Assembly: GCF_036237275.1 (NCBI RefSeq)
Contig: NZ_CP108352.1
Location: 868,001-932,000 of the forward strand
From: Streptomyces sp. NBC_01353
Lineage (GTDB): Bacteria > Actinomycetota > Actinomycetes > Streptomycetales > Streptomycetaceae
Length of the DNA: 64,000 nt
Reading direction: 5' to 3'
Shown: piece by piece, positions 52,950 to 61,439 of the stretch
Position numbering within the stretch: the first letter of the stretch is position 1
How the letters are laid out: each line of letters opens with the position of its first letter
The notes under the pieces: generated by a model
What the model was told of the DNA's origin: nothing
Database searches by the model: none
The model's input: only the letters and a program-made list of their open reading frames with translations
Translations under genes and position numbers: made by a program

Positions 52950-53139
52950 ATGCGCATCCCCGGATTCGAGCGCGAGCTCGAGAGCGCGCGCGGTCTCGGG
53001 AACGCAGGGCGACCGGCTCGTCCCGCAGCTGGAGTCGTACTGCGCGATGGAGTGCCGTGCCGACTGCAACAACTACCACCCTTGGAGCTCGCCCGAGTGG
53101 TTCGAGTGTTTCGACCACTGCATGGAGATATGCCGTTGA
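52950..53139 (+). pseudogene. RIPGF-family Cys-rich peptide 3, frameshifted
   Basis: The gene begins ATG with MRIPGFERELESAR in one frame. The homologous tail is in the +1 frame: GTQGDRLVPQLESYC, AMECRADCNN, YHPWSSPEWFECF and DHCMEICR, then TGA at 53137. The tail aligns with peptide 2 (GDLLHPQFFTC against GDRLVPQLESYC) and has six Cys (spacing 3-3-13-3-3). That +1 frame has no start codon after the previous gene's stop, so the two parts must once have been joined. The shift lies within or just after the alternating GCGCGCGCGG run at 52984-52993. It may be a real indel, a sequencing error or programmed frameshifting. Confidence 0.7.
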
Positions 53140-53205
53140 CCGGGGCGAAGGGCCTCTGATCGCCCGCTCGCGCACCCCCGGTGGGCAGGGGAGAGAGGGG
53201 TGCCC

Positions 53206-54063
53206 ATGGACCCCTTGGACCTGGTCGGTCTCAAGCCGCTCATGGCGCGCACCTCCGGCCGGTCGTCGGTCGTGGTCGGCCTGATCGACGGCCGCGTCGC
53301 CCCGGACCACCCCGCCTTCGCCGGCCGCCCGGTCCGGGCCCTGCGTCCGACCGCCGGTGCGCGAGCCTGCCGCGGCGCCGACGTGTGCTGCGTACACGGC
53401 ACCGCCGTCGCCGGGATCATCGCCGGGAGCGACGGCGTCTGCCCCCGCTGCACCCTCCTCTCCCGGCCCCTCTTCGCGGATCATCCCACTGACGGAGGTC
53501 CCGCGACCTGCCTGTCGGGCGTACGGACGGGCGAGCTGGCCGAGGCGATCACGGAGACCGTCGACGCGGGGGCCCATGTCCTGAACCTCAGCATGGCTCA
53601 ACCCGCGCCCTCCGGTGTCCGCGACCACGCCCTGGAGACGGCCCTCGACCACGCGGCCGACCGGGGCGTGATCGTCGTGGTGGCCGCCGGGAACCAGGGC
53701 AGGGTGGGCTCCTCCGTACTCACCGACCATCCGTGGGTCATCCCGGTGACCGCGTACGACCGCGCCGGGCACCCCATGCCTCAGTCAAACCGAGGCATGT
53801 CCATCGGCCGCCACGGAGTCGGCGCCCCCGGCGACCGCATCCCGGGGCTGGGGCTCGACGGCCACGCCCTGGTCCTGAGCGGTACGAGCGCCGCCGCGCC
53901 CTTCGTCACGGGCACAGTCGCCCTCCTCCGCTCCGCGTTCCCGAAGGCCGGCCCGGCGGCCGTCCGGTACGCGGTCACCCACGGACCGGGCCGAAGGCGC
54001 TCGGTGACCCCGCCGCTACTGGACGCCTGGGCCGCGTGCACGGCCCTCCGGGACTTGTCGTGA
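53206..54063 (+). CDS. Cytoplasmic subtilisin-like (S8, PatA-type) serine protease
   Basis: A 285-residue S8 protease lacking signal peptide and propeptide. The catalytic set is complete: D28 (VVVGLIDGRVAPDHPAF), H64 (CVHGTAVAGIIAG), N163 (VVAAGNQGRVG) and S228 (LSGTSAAAPFVTG). Its compact form and LIDGxVxxxHPxF start are like the PatA/PatG proteases of cyanobactin pathways. ATG at 53206 follows AGAGGGG; a GTG two codons earlier is an alternative. It lies 66 bp after RIPGF peptide 3. It is a candidate processing protease for the RIPGF peptides; the PatG-like protein may be its partner domain. Confidence 0.9.
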   Translation: MDPLDLVGLKPLMARTSGRSSVVVGLIDGRVAPDHPAFAGRPVRALRPTAGARACRGADVCCVHGTAVAGIIAGSDGVCPRCTLLSRPLFADHPTDGGPATCLSGVRTGELAEAITETVDAGAHVLNLSMAQPAPSGVRDHALETALDHAADRGVIVVVAAGNQGRVGSSVLTDHPWVIPVTAYDRAGHPMPQSNRGMSIGRHGVGAPGDRIPGLGLDGHALVLSGTSAAAPFVTGTVALLRSAFPKAGPAAVRYAVTHGPGRRRSVTPPLLDAWAACTALRDLS

Positions 54064-54115
54064 CGGCGCCCGCCGCGGCGACGACCTCACCCTGACGGAG
54101 ACCCGCCGTCCCGCG

Positions 54116-54141
54116 GCCGGTGATCCTCGTGCGTCACCGGC
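54116..54141 (+). terminator. Hairpin after the S8 protease gene
   Basis: GCCGGTGA / TCACCGGC, an 8-bp perfect stem with a 10-nt loop, 53 bp after the protease stop. It suggests the locus ends here and the following ggt gene is separate. Confidence 0.5.
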
Positions 54142-54301
54142 GCAGCGGGTCCTGTGATGCCTCCGCGCCCGCGCATCCGAACTCCCTTGTTACCGAAGGG
54201 GAACCTCAGATCTTGCGCAAAGAACCTGGGGACGTGTTGCCCGTACCGGTTTCGATTGCGAGGGTTCTGTCATTCCCTCGTCCGAGGCCATCGGAGGCTT
54301 C

Positions 54302-56158
54302 ATGCCCATCCGCCGTTCCCTGCTCGCCGCCCCGGCCGCGGCCGTGCTCGCGCTCCCGCTGCTCGTGTCGACCGCCGCCGGCTCCTCCTTCGCCGGCGAC
54401 GGAGCGCCATCGGCCGAGTCCGGGCTCCGGCCGCCGGACAAGCAGTCCGTCGTCACCGGTAGCGGCGGCGCGGTCTCCAGCGTGAACCCGTACGCCTCAC
54501 AGGCGGGTATCGAGGTACTGCGGCAAGGTGGCAACGCCGTGGACGCGGCGGTCGCGACCGCCGCCGCGCTCGGCGTGGTCGAGCCCTACTCCGCGGGCAT
54601 CGGGGGCGGCGGCTACTTCGTCTCCTACGACGCCGCCACGAAGAGGGTCCGCACGATCGACGGCCGCGAGACCGCCCCGGCCCGGATGCGCGCGGACTCG
54701 TTCGTCGACCCCTCGACGGGCAAGCCGATCCCGTTCGACGAGGCGGTCAACTCCGGTCTCTCCGTGGGCGTTCCGGGCACCCCGGCCACCTGGGAGAAGG
54801 CGCTCGACGACTGGGGCACCCTGTCGCCGGCCAAGGCCCTGCGGCCGGCCACGCGGCTCGCGGCCGACGGCTTCGTCGTCAACGAGGAGTTCCGTGCGCA
54901 GACCCGGCTGAACGAGGAACGCTTCCGGGACTTCACCTCCACGGCGGAACTCTTCCTGCCGAACGGTGAACTCCCCGTCGTGGGCACGCGCTTCCGCAAT
55001 CCGGGCCTCGCCCGCACCTACCGTGAGCTCGCCCGTGACGGTGCCGACGCGATGTACCGCGGTGACATCGGACGCGATGTGGTGAAGACCGTGAAGAACC
55101 CGCCGGTGGCCCCGGAGGCGGACCGTGTCGTCAGGTCCGGACTCATGGAGCGGGCCGACCTCGCCGACTACCGCACCGTGGAGCGGGCGCCCACCCGGAC
55201 CACGTACCGGGGTCTCGACGTCTACTCGATGGCCCCGTCCTCCTCGGGCGGAACGACCGTCGGCGAGGCGCTGAACATCCTTGAGAACTACCGCCTTTCG
55301 CCCACCGACCGGGTGCAGTCGCTGCACACCTACCTCGAGGCCAGCCGGATCGCCTTCGCGGACCGGAACCGCTGGGTCGGCGACCCGCGCTTCTCGGACG
55401 TGCCCACGGCCGGTCTGCTTTCGAAGGACTTCGCCAAGGGGCGGTCCTGCCTGATCCGTTCCGACGCGACGCTGACCAGCCCGCTCGCTCCGGCGGATCC
55501 CCGCCGCCCGGATGCGGGCTGCACGCCGGGAATCGGCTCCTCGGAGCCGTACGAGGGTCCCTCCACCACGCATCTTGTGACCGCCGACCGGTGGGGCAAC
55601 GTGGTCTCGTACACGCTGACGATCGAGCAGACCGGCGGCTCGGCGATCACCGTGCCGGGGCGGGGCTTCCTGCTCAACAACGAGCTCACTGACTTCGATT
55701 TCACCCCGCTGACGGAGGGTGTGCCCGACCCGAACCTGCCGGGTCCCGGCAAGCGCCCCCGCAGCAGCATGTCGCCCACGATCGTGCTCCAGAACGGCAA
55801 GCCGCTCATCGCGGTCGGCTCCCCGGGTGGCTCCACGATCATCACCACGGTCCTCCAGACGCTCGTGAACCGGGTCGACCTGGGGATGTCACTGCCCGAG
55901 GCGGTCGCCGCGCCGCGCATCTCCCAGCGGAACCGGACGACGACCGACGCCGAGCCGGCGTTCCTCGACTCGACCGAGCGCAGCGCGCTGGAGGCCATCG
56001 GCCAGCGGTTCGTCCTCGCTCCGTCGACGTTCACCCCCGCGCCGGAGATCGGAGCGGTGGCGGCTCTGGAGTTCACAGGGAAGGGGCAGGTCACGGCGGT
56101 GGCCGAACCCCGACGCCGGGGCGGCGGCTCCGCGATGGTGGTGCGTCCGCGCGGGTGA
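54302..56158 (+). CDS. ggt: Gamma-glutamyltransferase
   Basis: A 618-residue secreted N-terminal-nucleophile enzyme that transfers or hydrolyses gamma-glutamyl groups from glutathione. Signal peptide residues 1-33 (RRSLLAAPAAAVLALPLLVSTAAG). Large-subunit text: YASQAGIEVLRQGGNAVDAAVATAAALGVVEPYSAGIGGGGYFV, and RETAPARM with the glutamate-binding Arg. Autocleavage should occur before T422 in PSTTHLVTAD, giving a small subunit with GSPGGSTIITTVLQTL. Length is normal. GGAGG precedes the ATG by 4 nt. Strong hairpins follow the gene. Confidence 0.95.
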   Translation: MPIRRSLLAAPAAAVLALPLLVSTAAGSSFAGDGAPSAESGLRPPDKQSVVTGSGGAVSSVNPYASQAGIEVLRQGGNAVDAAVATAAALGVVEPYSAGIGGGGYFVSYDAATKRVRTIDGRETAPARMRADSFVDPSTGKPIPFDEAVNSGLSVGVPGTPATWEKALDDWGTLSPAKALRPATRLAADGFVVNEEFRAQTRLNEERFRDFTSTAELFLPNGELPVVGTRFRNPGLARTYRELARDGADAMYRGDIGRDVVKTVKNPPVAPEADRVVRSGLMERADLADYRTVERAPTRTTYRGLDVYSMAPSSSGGTTVGEALNILENYRLSPTDRVQSLHTYLEASRIAFADRNRWVGDPRFSDVPTAGLLSKDFAKGRSCLIRSDATLTSPLAPADPRRPDAGCTPGIGSSEPYEGPSTTHLVTADRWGNVVSYTLTIEQTGGSAITVPGRGFLLNNELTDFDFTPLTEGVPDPNLPGPGKRPRSSMSPTIVLQNGKPLIAVGSPGGSTIITTVLQTLVNRVDLGMSLPEAVAAPRISQRNRTTTDAEPAFLDSTERSALEAIGQRFVLAPSTFTPAPEIGAVAALEFTGKGQVTAVAEPRRRGGGSAMVVRPRG

Positions 56159-56186
56159 GTCACAGAGCCGGCGCCATGGCGCCACT

Positions 56187-56217
56187 GGGTCGCCGGGTCG
56201 CCGGGTCGCCGGGTCGC
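56187..56217. repeat. 8-bp tandem repeat, about 3.8 copies
   Basis: GGGTCGCC repeated at 56187, 56195 and 56203, with a partial fourth copy ending 56217. It lies in non-coding sequence downstream of ggt, and could vary in copy number between strains. Confidence 0.8.
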
Positions 56218-56351
56218 TGCCAGAACGCCGGCGCCGCGGGCCGGTGACACTGCGCCAGTGCTGCTGATCCATTGAGCCATCGAGCGGTCCCGCTCCCCTC
56301 ACGGGGCCGCTCCCCCGGCCGCCTCCTCCTCCCCGGCGGCCGGGCCCGAGT

Positions 56352-56387
56352 CCAGGACCGCGGGGCGCTGCCGCCCCGCGGTCCTGG
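56352..56387. terminator. Strong terminator hairpin downstream of ggt
   Basis: A perfect 16-bp stem beginning CCAGGACCGCGGGGCG, with loop CTGC, about 190 bp after the ggt stop. A second weaker hairpin (56314-56344) lies just upstream. Confidence 0.7.
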
Positions 56388-56559
56388 CGCATCCGGGGCT
56401 GCGGCAGGCCGAGCGGTCATGACGGTGAGTGTCGGACGAAACGCCCGCGAGTCCCGGGCGGTGAGCGGCTCGCCGCGCCGTTGTGGCCTAATGGCAGGAC
56501 CCGGGCCGCATCGGGCGTACGGGGTCGCGGCCCGACCGACCAGGAGCGATGAACGATCG

Positions 56560-56955
56560 ATGACGCTGAATGAGGGCCGCCGGGTGCGGCTGGCGGCCGA
56601 GCTGAGGCTGACCGGCACGGTGACCCTGGCCGAGGGCTCGCCCGCGGGCGGGGACGACATCGCCGGTTCCCTGTCCCTCGGGGCGGGGATCGAGGGCACC
56701 GTCGAACGGGTCGACTCCCACGTGAAGGAGCAGGGGCACGAGGTCCGCGAGTACCTCAGACTCACGTCGCTCCTCGACGACTTCGGCCACCAGATGCCTC
56801 CCGGGAGCAGAGGCCAACTCGAGGAGCAGATCGCCTCGTTGGTACCGGTGTGGCAGGCCTACGAGCAGGAGAAGGACCGTGTGACGGTCCGCGTCCGCCT
56901 CGACAACGGTTTCGTCCTCGACGACGTGCCCGAGGACCTCTTCACCACCGCCTGA
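56560..56955 (+). CDS. Hypothetical protein, 131 aa
   Basis: A 131-residue acidic soluble protein starting MTLNEGRRVRLAAELRLTG, with GDDIAGSLSLGAGIEGTVERV, HEVREYLRLTSLLDDFGHQMP and RLDNGFVLDDVPEDLFTTA. The glycine-rich first part looks like beta strands (SH3-like barrel), the middle is helical, and the end is acidic. ATG at 56560 was chosen; an ATG at 56549 is out of frame and stops after four codons, an upstream minicistron of no clear meaning. No signal peptide or known family. Codon bias is normal. Confidence 0.75.
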   Translation: MTLNEGRRVRLAAELRLTGTVTLAEGSPAGGDDIAGSLSLGAGIEGTVERVDSHVKEQGHEVREYLRLTSLLDDFGHQMPPGSRGQLEEQIASLVPVWQAYEQEKDRVTVRVRLDNGFVLDDVPEDLFTTA

Positions 56956-57060
56956 CCACCGCTCGCCGCGCTCGCGCTGCATGTCGGGCTCGTGGATCGG
57001 CATCAGTCCTTCGTACGGGACCGGCTCCTCTGGCGGATGCTCTGGTCCCGGGGACGGGAA

Positions 57061-57103
57061 CGCCCCGGACCGGGCACCCGCGCAAGCGGGCAGGTCCGGG
57101 GCG
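57061..57103. terminator. Two-part hairpin between convergent genes
   Basis: An outer 10-bp stem CGCCCCGGAC / GTCCGGGGCG encloses an inner CCCGC-GCAA-GCGGG hairpin with a GNRA-type loop. It sits just before the stop of the HAD phosphatase and after the 131-aa gene, so it serves both strands. Confidence 0.7.
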
Positions 57104-57114
57104 CACCGGCAGGG

Positions 57115-57786
57115 TCAGGAGAGCTTGCCGTCGTAGTCCGGCAGCTTGAACGTCCGCTCGGCGTGACCGCCGACGAAGTCGGTGGAGCGGTTGCCGATGT
57201 TCGCGATGATCGTGTAGCCGCGGGCCTCGATCTCGGCCCGCTTGGCCGTCTTGTACGTGCTGACCTCTTCGAAGAGGTCAGGCAGGTTGCGTACGTAGAG
57301 CCCGGAGACGGGATAGCCCACAGCCTTCAGGTTGTACTCGGTGAGGGCGTGGATGATGCCGGGGCGTGCGGTGACGAAGAAGACGGCCACGCCGCGGGAG
57401 TGGGCGTAGCGGGCGAGGTCGCGGACGTCCTGCACGGCCGGGGTCGGCAGGTGCAGGAAGAAGTGGAAGTCCGTCTCCAGAGAGGTGTTGTCGATGTCGA
57501 GGACGATCGCCTGCTTCTCGCCGTCGGCGTTCGCGGTGCGCTGCTCGATGTACGGCCGGGCGGAGTCGACGACCGCCCTGACGTCGCGACGCCACGTGCC
57601 GTAGTCGACACCGGCGAGGTCGGCGACCCCGCCTGCGGATGCCGCGGTCCGCGCCGTGCCGGGGGCGGCCACGGTGACCGGGGCCGCCGCCGGCGCGGCC
57701 ATGGCGGTGGCCGGGGACGCGACCAGGATGCCGACTGCCGCGGCGGCGGACAGGGCCGTTCTGACGCCGAGAGTGTGGCGATGCAT
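57115..57786 (-). CDS. Secreted HAD-family acid phosphatase
   Basis: A 223-residue exported phosphatase of the plant-acid-phosphatase/HAD subfamily IIIB. Signal peptide residues 1-32 (RTALSAAAAVGILVASPATAMA). Motif I is VLDIDNTSLETD with both catalytic Asp, motif II is VFFVTARPG, and the C-terminal region IIANIGNRSTDFVGGHAERTFKLP gives motif III/IV acidic residues. The start at 57786 follows CAGGAGATCC. It likely releases phosphate from extracellular organic phosphates. Confidence 0.92.
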   Translation of the reverse strand: MHRHTLGVRTALSAAAAVGILVASPATAMAAPAAAPVTVAAPGTARTAASAGGVADLAGVDYGTWRRDVRAVVDSARPYIEQRTANADGEKQAIVLDIDNTSLETDFHFFLHLPTPAVQDVRDLARYAHSRGVAVFFVTARPGIIHALTEYNLKAVGYPVSGLYVRNLPDLFEEVSTYKTAKRAEIEARGYTIIANIGNRSTDFVGGHAERTFKLPDYDGKLS

Positions 57787-57982
57787 GTGGGGGATCTCCT
57801 GTGGACGAAGGCATGCCCGGTGGGACGTGCCTGGACGAACACGACGGTTTGGCATGTTCGCGACTAGATTCGGGCCTGCGCGACGCCATGTCTACCGGTC
57901 GGTAGGAAATTCCTCGTTCACGCGGGGTTAACGCCCGACGCCCATTCTTGACGGCTCGTCAGGTACGCGTGACAGTACGTCC

Positions 57983-59860
57983 ATGGCCACCCATGGGTTA
58001 CGTCGGTCGCACCGGAACGGACGAGGGGCGTGGGGCGCCGCGTTCATGGCCCTCGTGTCCTGCGCGCTGTACGCGGGAGCTCCGGCGCGCGCCGCCGAAG
58101 CCGTGCCGTACGACGCGCGGGCGGCCGAAGTGACCGTCAGCGGGACCCGCTTCGTCGACGGGTACGGACGCGAGGTCGTCCTGCGCGGCTTCAACGTGTC
58201 CGGCGAGACCAAGCTGGCCGAGAACGGCGGGCTGCCCTTCTCCGGTGTCGAGGACGCGCGCAGAGCCGCGCGTGCCGTACGCGAGCTGGGCGGGGCCAAC
58301 TCGGTGCGGTTCCTGCTGTCATGGGCGGCGGCGGAACCCACGCGCGACACGGTCGACGAGGAGTACCTGAGCCGGGCGACGGCGCAGATGCGGGAGTTCC
58401 TCGCCGTCGGGTTGCGTGTGTACCCCGACTTCCACCAGGACCTCTTCTCGCGGTACGTCTTCGACAAAAACAGCTGGTACTCGGGCGACGGCGCACCCCG
58501 CTGGGTCGTCGAGGCGGGCGGCTACCCGCGCGAGTTCTGCGGCATCTGCGCCCACTGGGGACAGAACATCACCCAGAACCGGACGGTCAAGGACGCCATG
58601 CGCGACTTCTGGACCAACCGCAACGGCATCCAGGACGCCTTTCTCGACACCGCCCAGGCGACCATGACGTACCTCGCGACGCATCTGGAGCCCGCGGAGT
58701 TCGCGGGCGTCGCCGGTTTCGACCCGTACAACGAGCCCTATGCGGGGCAGTACTCGGACGGGCAGGACGGCAGCAGCTGGGAGAAGGGCCTGCTGTGGCC
58801 GTTCTACGAGAAGTTCCGGGCGCGCATGGACATGGCGGGCTGGCGGAACAAGCCCGCGCTCGTCGAGCCGAACATGTTCTGGAACTCCAATCTCTCCTTC
58901 ATGAAGCAGCCCGGCGGACTGGCCGGCGCGGGCTCGCTGGGGCCGCGCTACGTCTTCAACACGCACTTCTACGACCAGGCGCGGATGTCGGGCTTCTTCA
59001 ACCTGACCAAGGCCAAGGACGGCGAGTACTCGGCGGACTTCCAAGCCGTACGCGGCCGCTCCACGGCCCTCGGCACCCCCGCCGTCGTCAGCGAGTTCGG
59101 CCATCCGCTGACCGGTACCTCGTCGGACAAGGCGCCGTCGGTCCTCAAGGGGCTGTACCAGGCGCTCGACAGCGGACTGGACGGCCGCGCCTGGTGGCGG
59201 AACCCGGCCGCCGCAGGGCCCGTCCTGTCCGCGCACCAGTGGCAGTGGGACATCTACAGCGGACGCCATCACGAGGCGATGAACGACAACCCGCAGAAGA
59301 TCCGCACCGAGGGCGACGCGTGGAACGACGAGGATCTGTCCGCCGTACGCCTCGACGACAGCGGCGCCCCGGTGCTCCGCCAGGACGCACGGCTCGTCGA
59401 CCGGCTGTACCCCAGCGCGGTCGCCGGGCGCACGCTCGCGTTCCTCTACGAGGACCGCTCACACGACGCGGGCAGAGTGATGACGTGGAGTCAGATTCCG
59501 TCCGTCATGCCGGAGTCTGCGCGACTCGTGGGTACGGATCGGCCGTACGGCGTCCTGGTCTGGCGGAGCAACGGGTCGGACGCCGCCCCGACGGAGCTGC
59601 ACCTCCCCGCCGGCTTCGATCCCGCCACCACCACGGTCGTCTCGGACCTCGGCACGGTCACCGGGCCCGGGACCACGGGCGCGATCGCCCTCACCCCCGA
59701 GCCCGGAGGCACGAACGCCCGCCGGATTCTCCTGTCCGCCGCCCCGGAGGGCGCGCACTTCGCCCTCGTGAGCGCCGCTCCGGCCACCGCGGAGCAGCGG
59801 GCGGCCGTGCAGCGGGAGCTCGTCGACTGGCTTGCGGCGACAGGGATCGGGCGGCAGTGA
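57983..59860 (+). CDS. Secreted glycoside hydrolase family 5 (endoglycosylceramidase-like)
   Basis: A 625-residue secreted (beta/alpha)8 hydrolase. N-terminal hydrophobic signal (WGAAFMALVSCALYAGAPARA) ends near residue 36. GH5 signatures: GREVVLRGFNVSGETKL, the acid/base in GFDPYNEPYAG, and the nucleophile in AVVSEFGHPL. Text WHQWQWD-like (SAHQWQWDIYSGRHHEAM) and a C-terminal beta-sandwich (about 490-600; YGVLVWRSNG, LHLPAGFDPATTTVVSDLG) are as in endoglycoceramidases. It may act on glycolipids or glycans. The ribosome-binding site at ATG 57983 is weak; an alternative start is not obvious. It is convergent with the membrane-protein gene at 59870. Confidence 0.88.
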   Translation: MATHGLRRSHRNGRGAWGAAFMALVSCALYAGAPARAAEAVPYDARAAEVTVSGTRFVDGYGREVVLRGFNVSGETKLAENGGLPFSGVEDARRAARAVRELGGANSVRFLLSWAAAEPTRDTVDEEYLSRATAQMREFLAVGLRVYPDFHQDLFSRYVFDKNSWYSGDGAPRWVVEAGGYPREFCGICAHWGQNITQNRTVKDAMRDFWTNRNGIQDAFLDTAQATMTYLATHLEPAEFAGVAGFDPYNEPYAGQYSDGQDGSSWEKGLLWPFYEKFRARMDMAGWRNKPALVEPNMFWNSNLSFMKQPGGLAGAGSLGPRYVFNTHFYDQARMSGFFNLTKAKDGEYSADFQAVRGRSTALGTPAVVSEFGHPLTGTSSDKAPSVLKGLYQALDSGLDGRAWWRNPAAAGPVLSAHQWQWDIYSGRHHEAMNDNPQKIRTEGDAWNDEDLSAVRLDDSGAPVLRQDARLVDRLYPSAVAGRTLAFLYEDRSHDAGRVMTWSQIPSVMPESARLVGTDRPYGVLVWRSNGSDAAPTELHLPAGFDPATTTVVSDLGTVTGPGTTGAIALTPEPGGTNARRILLSAAPEGAHFALVSAAPATAEQRAAVQRELVDWLAATGIGRQ

Positions 59861-59869
59861 CGCCCGAGG

Positions 59870-60388
59870 TCAGGAGGGTTCGCCGTCCGGTTGCGTATCG
59901 GGTGCCGTGCCCGGCCGGAGGGTGGTGATGAGTGGCCAGATCACCGAGTAGACAAGGATCTTGGTCAGCGGGTTCAGCCAGACGAGCAGCGGCGCACCCT
60001 CCTGCACGCCCCCGACCAGGGCGATCAGACCGACCGTCAGACCGACACTGATCCCGTACGCCAGCAGGAAGCGCAGCCAGGAGAGCCAGGCCGCGACGAT
60101 CGCCTGGCGGCCGTACAGCGTCGGTGTGGTGGGTTTGGGCGCGTTGCCGTATCGCTGTGCGAACTTCTGGTCCGCCCAGCGCAGCGTGCTGTGGCCGTAG
60201 ACCACGGTGATCCCGAGGTAGGCGGCCGACAGACCGTGCCAGATGCTCGGCTCCGCGCCGTTGCGCACACTGATGACGGTCGCTGCCAGCAGCACGACGT
60301 CCAGCAGCGGCACGCACAGCAGAAGCGCCCCGCCCACTCTGCGCCAGCCGGCGATGTAGCGCGCCGCCAATCCGCTCAACAACAGCAC
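59870..60388 (-). CDS. Integral membrane protein, probable N-terminally unresolved
   Basis: A 172-residue protein with four predicted transmembrane helices (e.g. GALLLCVPLLDVVLLAATVI, SWLRFLLAYGISVGLTVGLIAL, PLTKILVYSVIWPLITTL). The first start codon in frame is GTG at 60388, but the 14 codons upstream (AIFYLIVACDVLFW) continue a good membrane helix back to an in-frame TAG at 60430-60432, without an ATG, GTG or TTG. So either translation starts inside the first helix, or a non-standard start is used. Family unknown to me; a basic/polar loop KFAQRYGNAPKPTTPT separates helix pairs. Confidence 0.75.
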   Translation of the reverse strand: MLLLSGLAARYIAGWRRVGGALLLCVPLLDVVLLAATVISVRNGAEPSIWHGLSAAYLGITVVYGHSTLRWADQKFAQRYGNAPKPTTPTLYGRQAIVAAWLSWLRFLLAYGISVGLTVGLIALVGGVQEGAPLLVWLNPLTKILVYSVIWPLITTLRPGTAPDTQPDGEPS

Positions 60389-60502
60389 CCAGAACAGGAC
60401 GTCACAGGCGACGATCAGGTAAAAGATGGCCTACCCCCGGTATCTCCGTGGTGGTACCCGCGATGGCCTGGTCAGGGCCGCGAGCATGGACACGCGTGCC
60501 AA

Positions 60503-61432
60503 TTATGACCGGTCCCGGTCGAGTTCGCCGTTGCGAAGGGCGTGCAGGGGGTCGCCGTAGTCGTAGGTGCCGACGACCCCGCCCTTGATGTCGGTCGAGT
60601 CGTGGACGGCGTACCCCAGCAGTCCCAGCAGTTCGTCGGACATCCGCGCGGCCTTCTCGGGTGCGAGCCCCAGTTGGCAGTTGTCGACCGGACGGAGCCA
60701 ACCGGCGCAGTAGCTCAGTGTCAGCCCCCTGCGTGCCTCGTCGGTGGCCCGGTTGGCGCCGCCTCCGTGCAGCACATCACCGCGGAACAGCAGAATGTCG
60801 CCCGGCTCCATGACCGCCTGCGCTATCTGCGCGCCCCTGGGGCGCCGGTCGAGCGGCCATCGGCAGCTGCCCGGCACGACCCGGGTGGCGCCGTTCTCCT
60901 CGGTGAACGGAGTCAGGGCCACCATCGCGCTGACGTTCCACGGGTGTTCGGTCCGGGGCAGCTCAGGCCACCAGGATCCGGTGTCCCGGTGGAAGAGCTG
61001 CGACGACTCCCCGGGGCCGATCTGGATCACTTCCGCGGCGCTGAGGAGCGTGCGGTTCGACCAGCCGGAGAGCAGCCGGTCGACACTCGGGAGGATCAGG
61101 TGATGGGTGATCAGTTCGTGCGAGGCCGGGATCTTCGCGGGCAGGCCGTGCAAGCGTAGCGTGCGGCGGCCGAGGAACCGGTCGTACATCACCGAACCCG
61201 TGGCCGGCCCCGGCCACTCCGACTCGTCGCGCACCCATGCGTCGATCTCCCGGTTGAGTGCGGCGATCAGTTCGGGGGCGACGACGGAGCGCACCACGGC
61301 CGCTCCCTCGGTACGCACGGTCTCCTCGATCGCCGGCCAGACATGGGGCGGACCGAAGTCGGGGATGCGGGCCGCCGGGGTGCCGCGGCCGTCGTTGCGT
61401 CGCGGTGTGGGCTGTGCGGAGGGCAGTTCCAT
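60503..61432 (-). CDS. Phytanoyl-CoA dioxygenase family Fe(II)/2-oxoglutarate oxygenase
   Basis: A 309-residue oxygenase. Fe ligands: LFHRDTGSWWP (HxD) and the distal H in GDVLHGGGANR, with a 2-oxoglutarate-binding Arg in RRGLTLSYCAGWLRP. Text GSVMYDRFLGRRTLRLHGL and VMEPGDILLFRGD matches the PhyH fold. Such enzymes hydroxylate small metabolites in secondary metabolism. The ATG at 61432 is 7 bp downstream of the MaoC-like stop, so they are one transcript. Confidence 0.9.
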   Translation of the reverse strand: MELPSAQPTPRRNDGRGTPAARIPDFGPPHVWPAIEETVRTEGAAVVRSVVAPELIAALNREIDAWVRDESEWPGPATGSVMYDRFLGRRTLRLHGLPAKIPASHELITHHLILPSVDRLLSGWSNRTLLSAAEVIQIGPGESSQLFHRDTGSWWPELPRTEHPWNVSAMVALTPFTEENGATRVVPGSCRWPLDRRPRGAQIAQAVMEPGDILLFRGDVLHGGGANRATDEARRGLTLSYCAGWLRPVDNCQLGLAPEKAARMSDELLGLLGYAVHDSTDIKGGVVGTYDYGDPLHALRNGELDRDRS

Positions 61433-61439
61433 GAGTGAC

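Larger units (their letters stand above)
56159..56559. other. 401-bp intergenic region with terminator hairpins and short tandem repeat
   Basis: It holds, in order: a 14-bp perfect palindrome GGCGCCATGGCGCC (56170-56183); 3.8 copies of the 8-bp unit GGGTCGCC (56187-56217); a 10-bp stem CCCGGCCGCC / GGCGGCCGGG (56314-56344); and a 16-bp perfect hairpin (56352-56387). No gene is evident. Confidence 0.7.

Noticed and set aside
53357-54041. Short alternative frames over the S8 protease as extra RIPGF-like peptides
   Set aside because: No RIPGF motif, no ribosome-binding site, and they overlap the intact protease.
54302-56158. Gamma-glutamyltransferase as part of the RIPGF/protease locus
   Set aside because: It is 238 bp downstream beyond a hairpin, is secreted while the protease is cytoplasmic, and is a common stand-alone gene.
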